This document shows, one piece after another, positions 9,088-17,976 of a stretch of DNA of 64,000 nucleotides. A model generated the notes under the pieces. It was not told the origin of the DNA. It was given only the letters and a program-made list of their open reading frames with translations, and did no database searches. Made by a program: the position numbers and the translations under genes. How positions within the stretch are numbered: the stretch's first letter is position 1; the number at the start of each line of letters is the position of its first letter. Origin of the DNA: Candidatus Aminicenantota bacterium (lineage in GTDB: Bacteria > Acidobacteriota > Aminicenantia > Aminicenantales > UBA4085); NCBI GenBank assembly GCA_003141555.1, contig PLMN01000007.1:179331-243330 (forward strand). Direction: 5' to 3'.

Positions 9088-11136
9088 ATGTTAAAACCCG
9101 GGCGCGGTGCCATTTTTCTCATAGAAACCGCTCTCTCAATCTGCATCCTGAGCGCCGCCGAACAGCGCCGCGACGTCGCCGGGACGTCGGCGTATCCTCT
9201 CGTCCGGGCCGACGGCGGGCTCACCCTCGTCTATCGGAGCTCGCCGGGCGGCGTTCTCGCCAGCTCGGCGCAGGCCCTTCCCGGCGGACCGCTCCAAGAG
9301 CAGATCCTGGGCTCGTCTCCGTCGATCGGCGCGCCGGTCGTCAAAAGGGACGCGCGGGGCGGAGCCGGGATGGTCTGGGCGGAGCACGACGGCCGCGACA
9401 TCGAAATCCTCTACGGGCGCATCGACGGCGACGCGATCTCATCCATCCGGATGGTCGCCCGGGGCGCCGATCTGGCGATGTCCTGCGACCTCGATTTCGA
9501 CGCCGCGTCGAACCCCTGGATCGCCTGGGTGCGCGTCGCGGGCGGGAGGTCGTCCGTCAGCGTGACGGGGCTCGCGGAAGATCGGACCTGGATCGTCAAC
9601 GGCCGGATGACGGCATCCGCTCTCCAGCCCCGGATCGTAGCGACTCCGGCCCAGGGGATATGGGTCTTCTGGACCGGCCGCGACGGGGATCGCGACGAAA
9701 TCTTCGCCGCCGTCCGCCGGGCCGGCGCCTGGTCGGAGCCGATGCACCTCGACGTCGACAAAACCGTGCCTCACTTCGGAGCCTCCGCGGCGCTCGACGC
9801 CGATGGATTTCCCTGGGTCGTCTGGTCCGAATATGACGGCTCCGCTTATCGAATCTTCACGTCCTCCTGGGACGGCGCGTCCTGGTCCGCGCCGGCGAAG
9901 CTGTCGGTGGGCGGAGGGTCGGATATTTCTCCGGCCGCGGCCCGTACGTCGGGAGGCGCCGCCATTGTAGTCTGGAGCCGGGCCGAGGCGGGGACGGCCG
10001 GGCTCGTCGCCAGGTATCGATCCGGAACCGCCTGGTCGCCCGAAATCCGGATCACCGGAGACGCCGAGGCGGCGGCCCGCTCGCCGCGGATCTCCGTTTC
10101 CGGAGAAACCATCGGCCTCGCCTGGGACGCGGGCGAGAGCGCCCGATCCCTGGTCCTGACGCTGCCGGAGCTGGCCGCCAAGACGCCCTCGGCCGCCCAA
10201 CCGCAATCGCCTCCCCCCGTCCTCGATCCGAACCGCGACGAGAACCAGTACACCTGCTTCGGGGACAGCATCACGTACGCCAATGGAGACCAGGGGTACG
10301 AGCCCCGATTGCAGCCCATGCTCGTCCAGAAGTACGGCGGGGCGACGCTTTGGAACGAAGGGATCGGCGGCGAGTCGACGATCGACGGCCTGGCCCGGTT
10401 CGACCAGACGCTGGCGGCGCACGCCTCGCGCTTCCTGATGCTCATGGAAGGGACGAACGACATCATCTTCGACCAGTTCTCCATGGACACGAGCGCCTAC
10501 AACCTGGACCAAATGGTCCAGAAGTCCGTGACCGCGGGCGTGCTTCCCCTGATCGCCACGATCATCCCCCGGAAGGACTGGCACTGGTCGGACCCGTTTT
10601 ACCAGAACCGGATCTTCGACCTCAACACCAGGATCCGGGCCGTCGCCGCCGGCCGGAAAATCCCGCTTGTTGACCAATTCAATGTTTTCTATTACTATTC
10701 TTCGGCCGACGGCGGCTGGCAGTCCCTGATCCTGGACGACGGCGTGCATCCGAACCCCAAGGGGTTCGACATCATGGCTGCGACTTGGTTCGACGGGATC
10801 ACGATCCTGCCTTTCGCCCCGGTGGGGCTCCGCCTGACTCGGGAAAGCGATCGGATTCTGTTCGCCGAGCGCCTCTACGACGTCCTGCGCTGGCAGAACA
10901 GCCCGAAAAGCGCGGCGGGCCAGATCGTCGGATTCCGGATCTACCGCAAGGAGCGGGCGGACAGCGTCCAGGCCTTCGCCCTAGTGACGACAATCGCGTA
11001 TCTGGACGCCGCGACGGACTATCGGTATCTCGACGGACAGATCGTCAAGGACCGGGCGTATGCCTACCTCATCACCGCCTTGCGCAAGGACGGCGTGGAA
11101 GGACCCGCCTCGGCTTTGATCGTAGATATTCCTTAA
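9088..11136 (+). CDS. Secreted protein: propeller domain fused to SGNH/GDSL hydrolase and FN3-like tail (family member P3)
   Basis: The protein has about 682 residues from ATG 9088; the frame is open back to 9058 but that TTG lies in promoter sequence. A signal-like start (IFLIETALSICILSAA) precedes about 340 residues of propeller repeats (VWAEHDGRDIE, VVWSEYDG). An SGNH hydrolase domain follows with all blocks visible: FGDSIT near 391, GIGGEST, EGTND near 454 and DDGVHPN near 550, giving the Ser, Gly, Asn and Asp/His residues. The C-terminal 100 residues are the family FN3-like module (FRIYRKE). It is likely an exported esterase or deacetylase acting on a carbohydrate; the substrate is inferred only. 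Confidence 0.85.
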   Translation: MLKPGRGAIFLIETALSICILSAAEQRRDVAGTSAYPLVRADGGLTLVYRSSPGGVLASSAQALPGGPLQEQILGSSPSIGAPVVKRDARGGAGMVWAEHDGRDIEILYGRIDGDAISSIRMVARGADLAMSCDLDFDAASNPWIAWVRVAGGRSSVSVTGLAEDRTWIVNGRMTASALQPRIVATPAQGIWVFWTGRDGDRDEIFAAVRRAGAWSEPMHLDVDKTVPHFGASAALDADGFPWVVWSEYDGSAYRIFTSSWDGASWSAPAKLSVGGGSDISPAAARTSGGAAIVVWSRAEAGTAGLVARYRSGTAWSPEIRITGDAEAAARSPRISVSGETIGLAWDAGESARSLVLTLPELAAKTPSAAQPQSPPPVLDPNRDENQYTCFGDSITYANGDQGYEPRLQPMLVQKYGGATLWNEGIGGESTIDGLARFDQTLAAHASRFLMLMEGTNDIIFDQFSMDTSAYNLDQMVQKSVTAGVLPLIATIIPRKDWHWSDPFYQNRIFDLNTRIRAVAAGRKIPLVDQFNVFYYYSSADGGWQSLILDDGVHPNPKGFDIMAATWFDGITILPFAPVGLRLTRESDRILFAERLYDVLRWQNSPKSAAGQIVGFRIYRKERADSVQAFALVTTIAYLDAATDYRYLDGQIVKDRAYAYLITALRKDGVEGPASALIVDIP

Positions 11137-11149
11137 GGAGGAATCGTTC

Positions 11150-12223
11150 ATGCATAAAAGAATCCTGACGCTCATCGCCGTGATCGCGATCTTCGCGGCC
11201 GCGACGGCGGTCCCCGCCGCCGCCCAGGCCGTCAACTCCCTCAAGGCCGTCTCGTTCCAGAAGACGGACAAGGGCGTGGACGTCACGATCGCCATCGACG
11301 GCGAATTCCTGTATCAGGCCCTGCCCCTGTCCAACCCGACCCGGCTGGCGATCGACATTTCGCCCCTCGCCCGGATCGACGCCCAGCCCTTCCTCGAGAT
11401 CAATCAGGCGGGGGTGGCCAGCGTCCGGACCGGCCAGTACTCGCCGATGATCGTCCGGGTGGTCCTCGATTTCAGCGGAGCCCTGCCCGGCTATGAGATC
11501 GCCAAGACCGACGCGGGGCTCCTCGTCCACATCTCGACGGAAGCCAAGCCCGCCGAGAAGCCGGCCGTCGTCGCGCCTCCCGTGCGGGAACAGCCCGTCC
11601 GGGTGCAGCCCGTGGTTCAGGAGAAGCCGGCCGAGAGCATCGCCGAAACCGGGACGGGCGAAGGCCGCACGGGCTTCGCCAACACAATGATCGGGATCGA
11701 CACGAGCAGCTACCAGATCCCCGATTCCAATTTCACCCGGATTTACGGCACCGACGTCCCCATGATCTTCGGGTTCAGCCTCTCCCGGAAGTTGATCCAG
11801 GTCGAAGGCTTCTCGCTCGACGTCGAGGGCAGCCTCCGGTTCTATTCCAAGACGGGCGCCTCGACGCTCTCCCAGGAAGCGACGACGTTCAAGATTAACC
11901 CGATGTGGTCCCTCGCCGGCCGGCTGAACTACGAATGGAAGTACTTCCAATTCTTCGCCGGCGGCGGCATCGACTGGTACAGCTACTCGGAGACGAGTAC
12001 GATCGCGAACACGACCGGCAAAGCCAACGGCTCTCACTTCACGGCGGGGATCTACCTGATCCCGCCGGTGCTCGACTCCATGCTCCGGGTGAAGATTTAC
12101 TACAAATTCACCAAGGTGACCGCCCTGTCGAACGGGATCAGCGTCGAGCTCGGCGGCAACGAGTACGGCGTCGGCCTGAGCTTCGGGTTCAATTTCTTAA
12201 AACAGGGCGTCCTGTCGTTCTAA
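11150..12223 (+). CDS. AMIN-domain outer-membrane beta-barrel protein
   Basis: The protein has 357 residues. A signal peptide ends near AAAQA (about 26). Residues about 30-125 form an AMIN domain (LKAVSFQKTDKGVDVTIAI, RLAIDI, VRVVLDFSG), a fold that binds peptidoglycan or targets the envelope in AmiC and PilQ. A Pro-rich linker of about 40 residues leads to a C-terminal barrel (180-357) ending in aromatic Phe, as expected for an outer-membrane beta-signal. The barrel matches the protein at 26325-26924 over its whole length (KTGA, FFAGGG, LGGNEYGVGLSF). A strong AAGGAGG site lies before the ATG, 13 bases after P3, so the two are cotranscribed. Confidence 0.82.
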   Translation: MHKRILTLIAVIAIFAAATAVPAAAQAVNSLKAVSFQKTDKGVDVTIAIDGEFLYQALPLSNPTRLAIDISPLARIDAQPFLEINQAGVASVRTGQYSPMIVRVVLDFSGALPGYEIAKTDAGLLVHISTEAKPAEKPAVVAPPVREQPVRVQPVVQEKPAESIAETGTGEGRTGFANTMIGIDTSSYQIPDSNFTRIYGTDVPMIFGFSLSRKLIQVEGFSLDVEGSLRFYSKTGASTLSQEATTFKINPMWSLAGRLNYEWKYFQFFAGGGIDWYSYSETSTIANTTGKANGSHFTAGIYLIPPVLDSMLRVKIYYKFTKVTALSNGISVELGGNEYGVGLSFGFNFLKQGVLSF

Positions 12224-12371
12224 CCCGTCCGGAACGCGTGCCCTCCGCCCGACGCGACGGAAACGGGCAAAAGAAATGCGCCGCGCCGGGTCCTGACGGC
12301 GCGACCGGCCTGAGCCAGGCTTCCCTTGATGCCCACCGTTCCGAGCGAGGAACCGCGGAATCCATACGTCC

Positions 12372-13832
12372 ATGAGGAAATCTCGAGAGAGTGCCGTCCC
12401 TGAAGCGGCCGGAGTCCGCCCGGACGCGGCTTTCATCAACCCCAAGTTCGCCTATCCCATCATCAAGGACAAGGGCGTTTTCTATACGAAGAAATGGCCG
12501 AACCTGTCCCTGGCGTACTGCGCCGCGCTGATGGAACGGAGCGGTCGCCGGGTCGCGATCGTCGACGCCCACGCCGAGCGCCTCGAACCCGCCCAAGTCG
12601 CTGAGAAAGTCCGGGGCGTTCCAGATATCTTCATCTCCACGAGCCCCCTCGACCGTTGGCAATGCCCGGTGAACCGGATCGACAACGTCTACGAGGTCAT
12701 CGAAGCCGTTCGGGCCGCGTCGGCCGGCTCCCGCATCTTCCTCATGGGGCCCCACGCAACCACCCTGCCCGAAAAGATCCTGACCGAGACCCCGGCCGAC
12801 GTCGCCATCCTGGGCGAGCCCGAGCTGACGGTCCGGGAGCTCGGCACCGGCAAGCGTCCCGAGGAAATCGAGGGGGTAGCCTACCGGGAAGGGGGCTCGA
12901 TCATCGTCAAGCCCCCGACGGCCTTTATTGACCTGGACGACTTGCCGCTCCCGGCGCTCCATCTCCTGCCCATGGACCGCTATTTCTTCGACTTCCTCGG
13001 CCGGAGATTTACCGTCCTCGAAGGCACGCGCGGCTGCCCGTTCCGCTGCACATTCTGTTACAAGGACATGTATGGTCCCTTCCGGGCGAAGTCGAGCATC
13101 CGGCTCATCGCCGAGATCGAACAGGCCTACGAAAAGTTCGGCGTCCGGAACGCGTATTTCGCCGACCTGACGTTCACGATCGACACGGCGCTCGTCCGGG
13201 ACATGTGCGACGCGATCGTCGCCCGCGGCTACAAGCTCCGCTGGGCCTGCCAGACGAGGCTTGACCGGATCGACGGCGAAATCCTCGAAAAGATGCGCGA
13301 CGCGGGCTGCCGCCTGATCGAGGTCGGAGTCGAGTCGGGAACCGAGGCGATCGTCCGCGGCACGAACAAGTACATTCCACCGAAAACGATCACGGACGGC
13401 CTGCGCCAGATCCGCCGCCTCGGCATGGAGAGCGCGGCTTTCATGCTGCTCGGCCTGCCCGGCGAGACCCCCGAAGACATGGGCCGCAGCATCCGGGCGG
13501 TCCGGAAGATGGCCCCAACGTATGTTGCTTTCAACGTGGTCGTGCCTTACACCGAGGTGGGCAACGCGGAGCTTTTCGATCCCTCGGCCGAGCGGGCCGT
13601 GTTCTTCCCCGCCCGCTGGCCCGGCCACTCCGAAAAGGAGCTCGACGCCATGCTCCGCCGGGGGATGGTCTCGTTCTATGCCCGGCCGCGGACCCTGATG
13701 ACCCTCCTCAGGAATCCCCGGGCCTTTTTGAGGAAGATCGGCCTGTTCTTCGCCGCGATCCGGGCCGGCCGGCGTCGCCCGCCCTCGGACCGCGGGCCCG
13801 GCGAAGTTGACGGGAAAAACCGTTCCTTATAA
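12372..13832 (+). CDS. B12-binding-domain radical SAM protein
   Basis: The protein has 486 residues. The N-terminal 150 residues resemble a cobalamin-binding domain, with FLMGPHATTLPEK matching the glycine/histidine loop region. The radical SAM core has its cluster cysteines in TRGCPFRCTFCYKDMYG (CxxxCxxC). The motif VGVESGTEAIVRGTNK and LLGLPGETPEDM are typical of this superfamily. The gene lies 1 base before a GT-C glycosyltransferase gene, so it may modify a lipid or glycan in the same pathway. The start has no clear ribosome site. The reaction cannot be predicted. Confidence 0.85.
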   Translation: MRKSRESAVPEAAGVRPDAAFINPKFAYPIIKDKGVFYTKKWPNLSLAYCAALMERSGRRVAIVDAHAERLEPAQVAEKVRGVPDIFISTSPLDRWQCPVNRIDNVYEVIEAVRAASAGSRIFLMGPHATTLPEKILTETPADVAILGEPELTVRELGTGKRPEEIEGVAYREGGSIIVKPPTAFIDLDDLPLPALHLLPMDRYFFDFLGRRFTVLEGTRGCPFRCTFCYKDMYGPFRAKSSIRLIAEIEQAYEKFGVRNAYFADLTFTIDTALVRDMCDAIVARGYKLRWACQTRLDRIDGEILEKMRDAGCRLIEVGVESGTEAIVRGTNKYIPPKTITDGLRQIRRLGMESAAFMLLGLPGETPEDMGRSIRAVRKMAPTYVAFNVVVPYTEVGNAELFDPSAERAVFFPARWPGHSEKELDAMLRRGMVSFYARPRTLMTLLRNPRAFLRKIGLFFAAIRAGRRRPPSDRGPGEVDGKNRSL

Positions 13833-13833
13833 G

Positions 13834-15996
13834 ATGGGCTCGATCGGTCCGCCGATCCTGAGGCAGGCGAGAAAGACCATTTCCTCCCAAAAAGCGCACT
13901 TCCGGACGGGCCTGGCTGTCGCCCTGCTGTTCGCCCTTTTCTTCGGTGCCCGCCTCATCCACTTGTCGTCGGATCCTCCCGACAACCTGAGCATCGACAG
14001 CGCCAGCGAATACGGCGACCCGGGCAATTACGCGTTCAACGCCCGGGCTAAGGTCGTCGTCGGCGACTGGAAGATCGACGAGTTGGGCGCGGCGGCTTTT
14101 TCGCCGATCCCGCATGCCCTGACCTATCTCATCTTCAGCTTATGGGGGACGGGGATTTGGCAGATGAACCTTGTCCCCCTCATCTTCGCCATGCTCCTCT
14201 GGCTGGCCCTCGATCGCCTGGCGAAGGTCCGCTTTCCCGACGCCCGGCTCCTCTTCTTCGCTCTCCTGGCCGCGAATTACGCCTTCGGCAGCTTCAGCCG
14301 GATCAACGATCAAGTCATGCCCATGACGCTGTTTGCGGTGGTCGCCCTGATCTTCTTTCTCAAGGCCTGGGACAAGCCCCGGGATTTCTTCTGGACGGCC
14401 TTTTTCCTCGGGTTGTCCTTCCTCTCCAAGAGCAAGATGATCTATTTCTCGGCGGGCGTCATCCCCCTCGCCTTCGTCCTGATCACGATCCAGCGGGGCG
14501 AGCTCAAGCAGGTCCGGCGGCACCTCGTCCGCCTCGCCTGGGCCCTGGCCGGAATCCTGGTCGTCTTCGTCCCCTGGTATCTCCTGATCTTCGCCCCCCA
14601 TCCGAAAGTCTTCGGCAACATCGCCGCCCTCAATAGCGCCGCCGCCGTCCCGCCCGGCATCGGCGGCCTGATCAAGAATTGGATCGTCCGGCCGGCCTTC
14701 ACGTTCTTTCCGGCCAACGCGGCCCTAGCCCTGCCGCTGTTTTTCTATTTCTTCGGCCTCCTGGCGGCGGCCGCCAAACGCCGGCGGTTGCGCTGGTCGC
14801 CCCTGGAAATCGTCTGCGCCCTGTGGTTCGTCATCGGCGTCGGGATCAATTCGTTCATCGGCTACCGGCCCGTCCGGCATTACATCGAATGCACGATCCC
14901 CCTCCTCATCCTCGTCAGCCTCTTTCTCCGGCGCTTCCTGCGGGGGATCCACGCGACCATCCCGAGCCAAGGGTGGGTCGGCCTGGTCGCCGGGTCGTTC
15001 GCCCTGTTCTGGATCGCCCTCTCTGCCAGCAAGCACGGAGTTTTTGCCTGGGGGCTGATCGATCACGATCCCATCACGGTCCTTGAGGCCTCCCTCGTCT
15101 TGGCCGCCGTCCTGACCGTCCTTTCCGGACTTGTTCTCGGACTGGGGAGAGGGAAAGCCATCGCCATTCCCCGCACCGCGACCGTCGTCCTGACCGTCCT
15201 CCTCCTCGGCGTCTATGCCTACGACAATGCGTCCGACTACGCGGCTTGGGTCCGTTCGCCGACCTACAACCTCAAGACGATCGGACGGGACTTGGGCCGG
15301 GCCTTCCCGGAAGGCGTCTTCTCCGGGCTCCTCGTTCCCACGCTGTCGCTCGAAAACAGGAACCCGGCCCATACCATGTACCCGCACTATGCCAACGACG
15401 ACCCGGGCTTCCTCGATCGCGAACACGTGACCCATCTCTTCCTGGGGGCTTTCAACAACGAGCGGCGGCACTACGACAAGCTGTTTCCCGAGGTCATGGA
15501 GCAAGCCCGGCTTCTCGTCTCCTACCGGATGTGGCGGAGCTGGTGGCTCCTGTACGACATCCGGGCCGGCCTCCCGCCCGAGGACACGGCGGTCTATGAG
15601 GCCGAGGCCATGGAACGGAACGTCGGGATGCCCGTCTTCGACCCGCAGGCAAGCGGGAGATTCGCCGTCCGCGTGGAGTCGGCGGACTGGGGGACGATCG
15701 GTCGTGAACGGATCCCGCTCACGACCGTCGGCCCGACCCGCGGCGCGGTTGTGATCAAACCGGAAGGGGACGGCCCCCTGGACGTGAGCCTCTCTCTCAG
15801 GCTGTCGCTGAAGGGACGGACCGTGCTCAAGAAGAGGATTGTCCTCCCGAAGACGGGCGGCGGCGGAGATTACATCACTCTGCCGTTCGAGGCCTGGATC
15901 GATGCGCCCGGGAACTACGTTCTCGAGATCAAGGCGGTGGGGACGGGGGCGTTTCTCTTCGACCGCGTCGAGCTCCGGCCGAAATCCTCCTCCTGA
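13834..15996 (+). CDS. GT-C fold membrane glycosyltransferase (ArnT/PMT-like)
   Basis: The protein has about 720 residues and roughly 10-12 hydrophobic segments in the first 470, followed by a soluble domain of about 230 residues. The first segment ends near residue 40. The next loop carries the acidic pair expected of GT-C enzymes (SEYGDPGNY). Such enzymes use polyprenyl-phosphate sugars and act on the periplasmic face. ATG 13834 lies 1 base after the upstream stop; an in-frame TTG at 13807 would overlap that gene by 26 bases and is less likely. The beta-rich C-terminus (about 590-720) may bind carbohydrate. Acceptor is unknown. Confidence 0.72.
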   Translation: MGSIGPPILRQARKTISSQKAHFRTGLAVALLFALFFGARLIHLSSDPPDNLSIDSASEYGDPGNYAFNARAKVVVGDWKIDELGAAAFSPIPHALTYLIFSLWGTGIWQMNLVPLIFAMLLWLALDRLAKVRFPDARLLFFALLAANYAFGSFSRINDQVMPMTLFAVVALIFFLKAWDKPRDFFWTAFFLGLSFLSKSKMIYFSAGVIPLAFVLITIQRGELKQVRRHLVRLAWALAGILVVFVPWYLLIFAPHPKVFGNIAALNSAAAVPPGIGGLIKNWIVRPAFTFFPANAALALPLFFYFFGLLAAAAKRRRLRWSPLEIVCALWFVIGVGINSFIGYRPVRHYIECTIPLLILVSLFLRRFLRGIHATIPSQGWVGLVAGSFALFWIALSASKHGVFAWGLIDHDPITVLEASLVLAAVLTVLSGLVLGLGRGKAIAIPRTATVVLTVLLLGVYAYDNASDYAAWVRSPTYNLKTIGRDLGRAFPEGVFSGLLVPTLSLENRNPAHTMYPHYANDDPGFLDREHVTHLFLGAFNNERRHYDKLFPEVMEQARLLVSYRMWRSWWLLYDIRAGLPPEDTAVYEAEAMERNVGMPVFDPQASGRFAVRVESADWGTIGRERIPLTTVGPTRGAVVIKPEGDGPLDVSLSLRLSLKGRTVLKKRIVLPKTGGGGDYITLPFEAWIDAPGNYVLEIKAVGTGAFLFDRVELRPKSSS

Positions 15997-16006
15997 CGCA
16001 ACCGCG

Positions 16007-16882
16007 TCAGAACTTCAGAATCGATTTCGCCACCGAGAAGGTGTGGTACGCCTCGGGGACCGAGCCGATGCCGACCACGACCGCATCGATCTTCTTGTCG
16101 AGAAGATAGGGGAAGGCCTCCTCGGGCGTGAGCCGCCCGCCGGCGAGGACCTTCTTGGCGAGGATCTGATAGCCCGACTCCGCCACGAGCTTCTCGCACT
16201 CCTCGCGGGAGGGCTTCATCATGAAGCCCTTGGAATTCATGGCGGCCATGATCGGGATCTTGATCTTCCACTCCATCAGCTGGGGCACGAGGGAGCCGAA
16301 ATTGTGCGTGGCCAGGATGGGCTCCTGGCCGAACTGGTCGCGGATAACCTCCTGGAAGATGCCCAGGATGTCGGGATTGTGCGACGACAGGGCGAGGTCC
16401 GTGACCTGGCCGTGGAGGATGACGCCGCCCAGCTTGAGCTTCTCGAAGCTCATCAGCTCGAAGTTGAGGAGCTCGAGGAGGAGGTCCATCACGTCCTTGG
16501 TCAGGACGCTCTTGATCTTGGTCAGGGCCCGCAGCCCGAGCTTAAGCTTCTGGTACATGCTGAAGCCCTTGGCCTTGGACAGGACCGCCCCCAGCACGCC
16601 CTTCTCCGAGGCCTCCATGGCATATTCGTAGGCGTTGGGGATGACCGGGAAGATCGACATCTCCGGGGTATGGGAAAACTTCTGAAGGGCCTCCATGACG
16701 CTCGGAGTGTTCGAGCAGGTAAAGGCCCGGACGCCGGTGTTGTAGGCCGCGTCGAGGACGGCGACGACGTTGTCGGCCTTGGCGAAGTGCTCTAGGTAGT
16801 GGGCCGACTGCGAGCGGGCGATGTAGCTCACCCCCTCGAAGGCGTTGGCCCCGATGATCAGCTTGGGCAGTTGAACGCTCAC
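16007..16882 (-). CDS. TIM-barrel-like protein of unknown function
   Basis: The protein has about 291 residues from a GTG at 16882 that overlaps the TGA of the preceding oxidoreductase gene. The strand/helix rhythm suggests a TIM barrel: LIIGANAFEGVSY at the start, VILHGQVTDLAL, IPIMAAMNSKG, and a phosphate-loop-like end VVVGIGSVPEAY. The closing segment resembles aldo-keto reductase tails, but the AKR catalytic tetrad was not recognised. As the last gene of the amino-sugar cassette it may act on the same intermediate. Function is not assigned. Confidence 0.6.
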   Translation of the reverse strand: MSVQLPKLIIGANAFEGVSYIARSQSAHYLEHFAKADNVVAVLDAAYNTGVRAFTCSNTPSVMEALQKFSHTPEMSIFPVIPNAYEYAMEASEKGVLGAVLSKAKGFSMYQKLKLGLRALTKIKSVLTKDVMDLLLELLNFELMSFEKLKLGGVILHGQVTDLALSSHNPDILGIFQEVIRDQFGQEPILATHNFGSLVPQLMEWKIKIPIMAAMNSKGFMMKPSREECEKLVAESGYQILAKKVLAGGRLTPEEAFPYLLDKKIDAVVVGIGSVPEAYHTFSVAKSILKF

Positions 16883-17925
16883 GCGATGTCTCCTAAATTC
16901 ACCGCCGCGCCTTTGGCAGCGGACCGGTAGATCGCCTCGATGAGGCGTTGGACGGCATAGCCGTCCGCCCACGAAACAGCGGGGCTCCGCCGGTCGAGGC
17001 AGCGGTCGAAAAAGTCCTGGCCCTCCTCGTACAGGCCCTCGGCCCCGATTTCGAAGCGCGACGTGGATCCCAGGTCGATCTTGTGGATCGTGGTCCAATC
17101 CTTGGGGAAGCCCTGGACGGCCCTGTAGAGATGGAGCTTGATGGCGTCGTTGGTCAGGGTCATCATCCCGTTCTCGGCCTCGACGACGATCTCGGTATAA
17201 GGCAGGCGATAGCCGGGCAGGCTCCAGGACACGTCCATCGTGACTTGCATCCCGTTCGCGTAGGTGAGGAAGGCCGTCCCCGCGTCCTCGACATCGGAAT
17301 AGATGTCTTGGGTCTGGGCGTAGACGCTCCCCGGCAGGCCGAAGTACCAGTACAGGACGTAGAGGAGATGGGAGGCGATATTGATGATCGCCCCGCCGCC
17401 CGCCTTCTCGGGATCATAGAGCCAGCCCTTCTTCTTGGCGAACACCTCGCTGGTGTAGACGGCCGAGCGCACGCGATGGATCCGGCCCATGACTCCGTCG
17501 TCGAGAAGGACCTTGGCTTTCTTGAACAGGGCCATGTGGGCGAAGAGATAGCCCGTAGCGGTGACAATCGGGCGTCCGGACGCCAGATCGAGCATTTCCT
17601 TCGCCGCAGCAAGAGTGTGGGCCAGGGGCTTCTCGACGAACAAGTCCATGTCCCTGACCAGGCACTGCCGGACGACGGGCAGGTTGGCGAAAGGCGGGAT
17701 GCAGAGGACGGCCGCGTCCGGCCGGACCTCGGCCACCATCTTGTCGATGTCGGAATAGAAGGGAGCTTTGAGCCCCGCCTGCTGGACATAGGTGGCCAGC
17801 TGTTTGTTGACGTCCATGAGCCCGACGAGCTCGGCCCGGGGGGCCATGTTGATCACGGCCGAATGGAGAATCCCCAGCTTGCCGAGCCCGATCAGGGCGA
17901 CTCTCACTTTTTTCGTGTCATGCAC
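16879..17925 (-). CDS. Gfo/Idh/MocA-family NAD(P)-dependent sugar oxidoreductase
   Basis: The protein has about 348 residues. The Rossmann motif VALIGLGKLGILH opens the protein, and the family signature EKPL (with VEKPLAHTL) lies near residue 100. The C-terminal beta-sheet domain (about 125-320) matches this family. The chosen start is GTG 17925, placed 9 bases after an AAGGAG site; the frame is open to an ATG at 17955, but then the ribosome site would lie inside the gene. Together with the DegT aminotransferase beside it, it probably oxidises a UDP-sugar so that a keto group can be aminated. Confidence 0.82.
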   Translation of the reverse strand: MHDTKKVRVALIGLGKLGILHSAVINMAPRAELVGLMDVNKQLATYVQQAGLKAPFYSDIDKMVAEVRPDAAVLCIPPFANLPVVRQCLVRDMDLFVEKPLAHTLAAAKEMLDLASGRPIVTATGYLFAHMALFKKAKVLLDDGVMGRIHRVRSAVYTSEVFAKKKGWLYDPEKAGGGAIINIASHLLYVLYWYFGLPGSVYAQTQDIYSDVEDAGTAFLTYANGMQVTMDVSWSLPGYRLPYTEIVVEAENGMMTLTNDAIKLHLYRAVQGFPKDWTTIHKIDLGSTSRFEIGAEGLYEEGQDFFDRCLDRRSPAVSWADGYAVQRLIEAIYRSAAKGAAVNLGDIA

Positions 17926-17976
17926 GCGTCCCATCTCCTTAACAATCATTCCCACGGAGCGTTTCCGCCCGGGGGC

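Noticed and set aside
12224..12371. Possible riboswitch or structured leader before the second radical SAM gene
   Set aside because: The gap has GC-rich inverted segments and a GGGCAAA stretch that recalls GEMM elements, but the conserved CGCAAAGCC core and paired stems could not be found.
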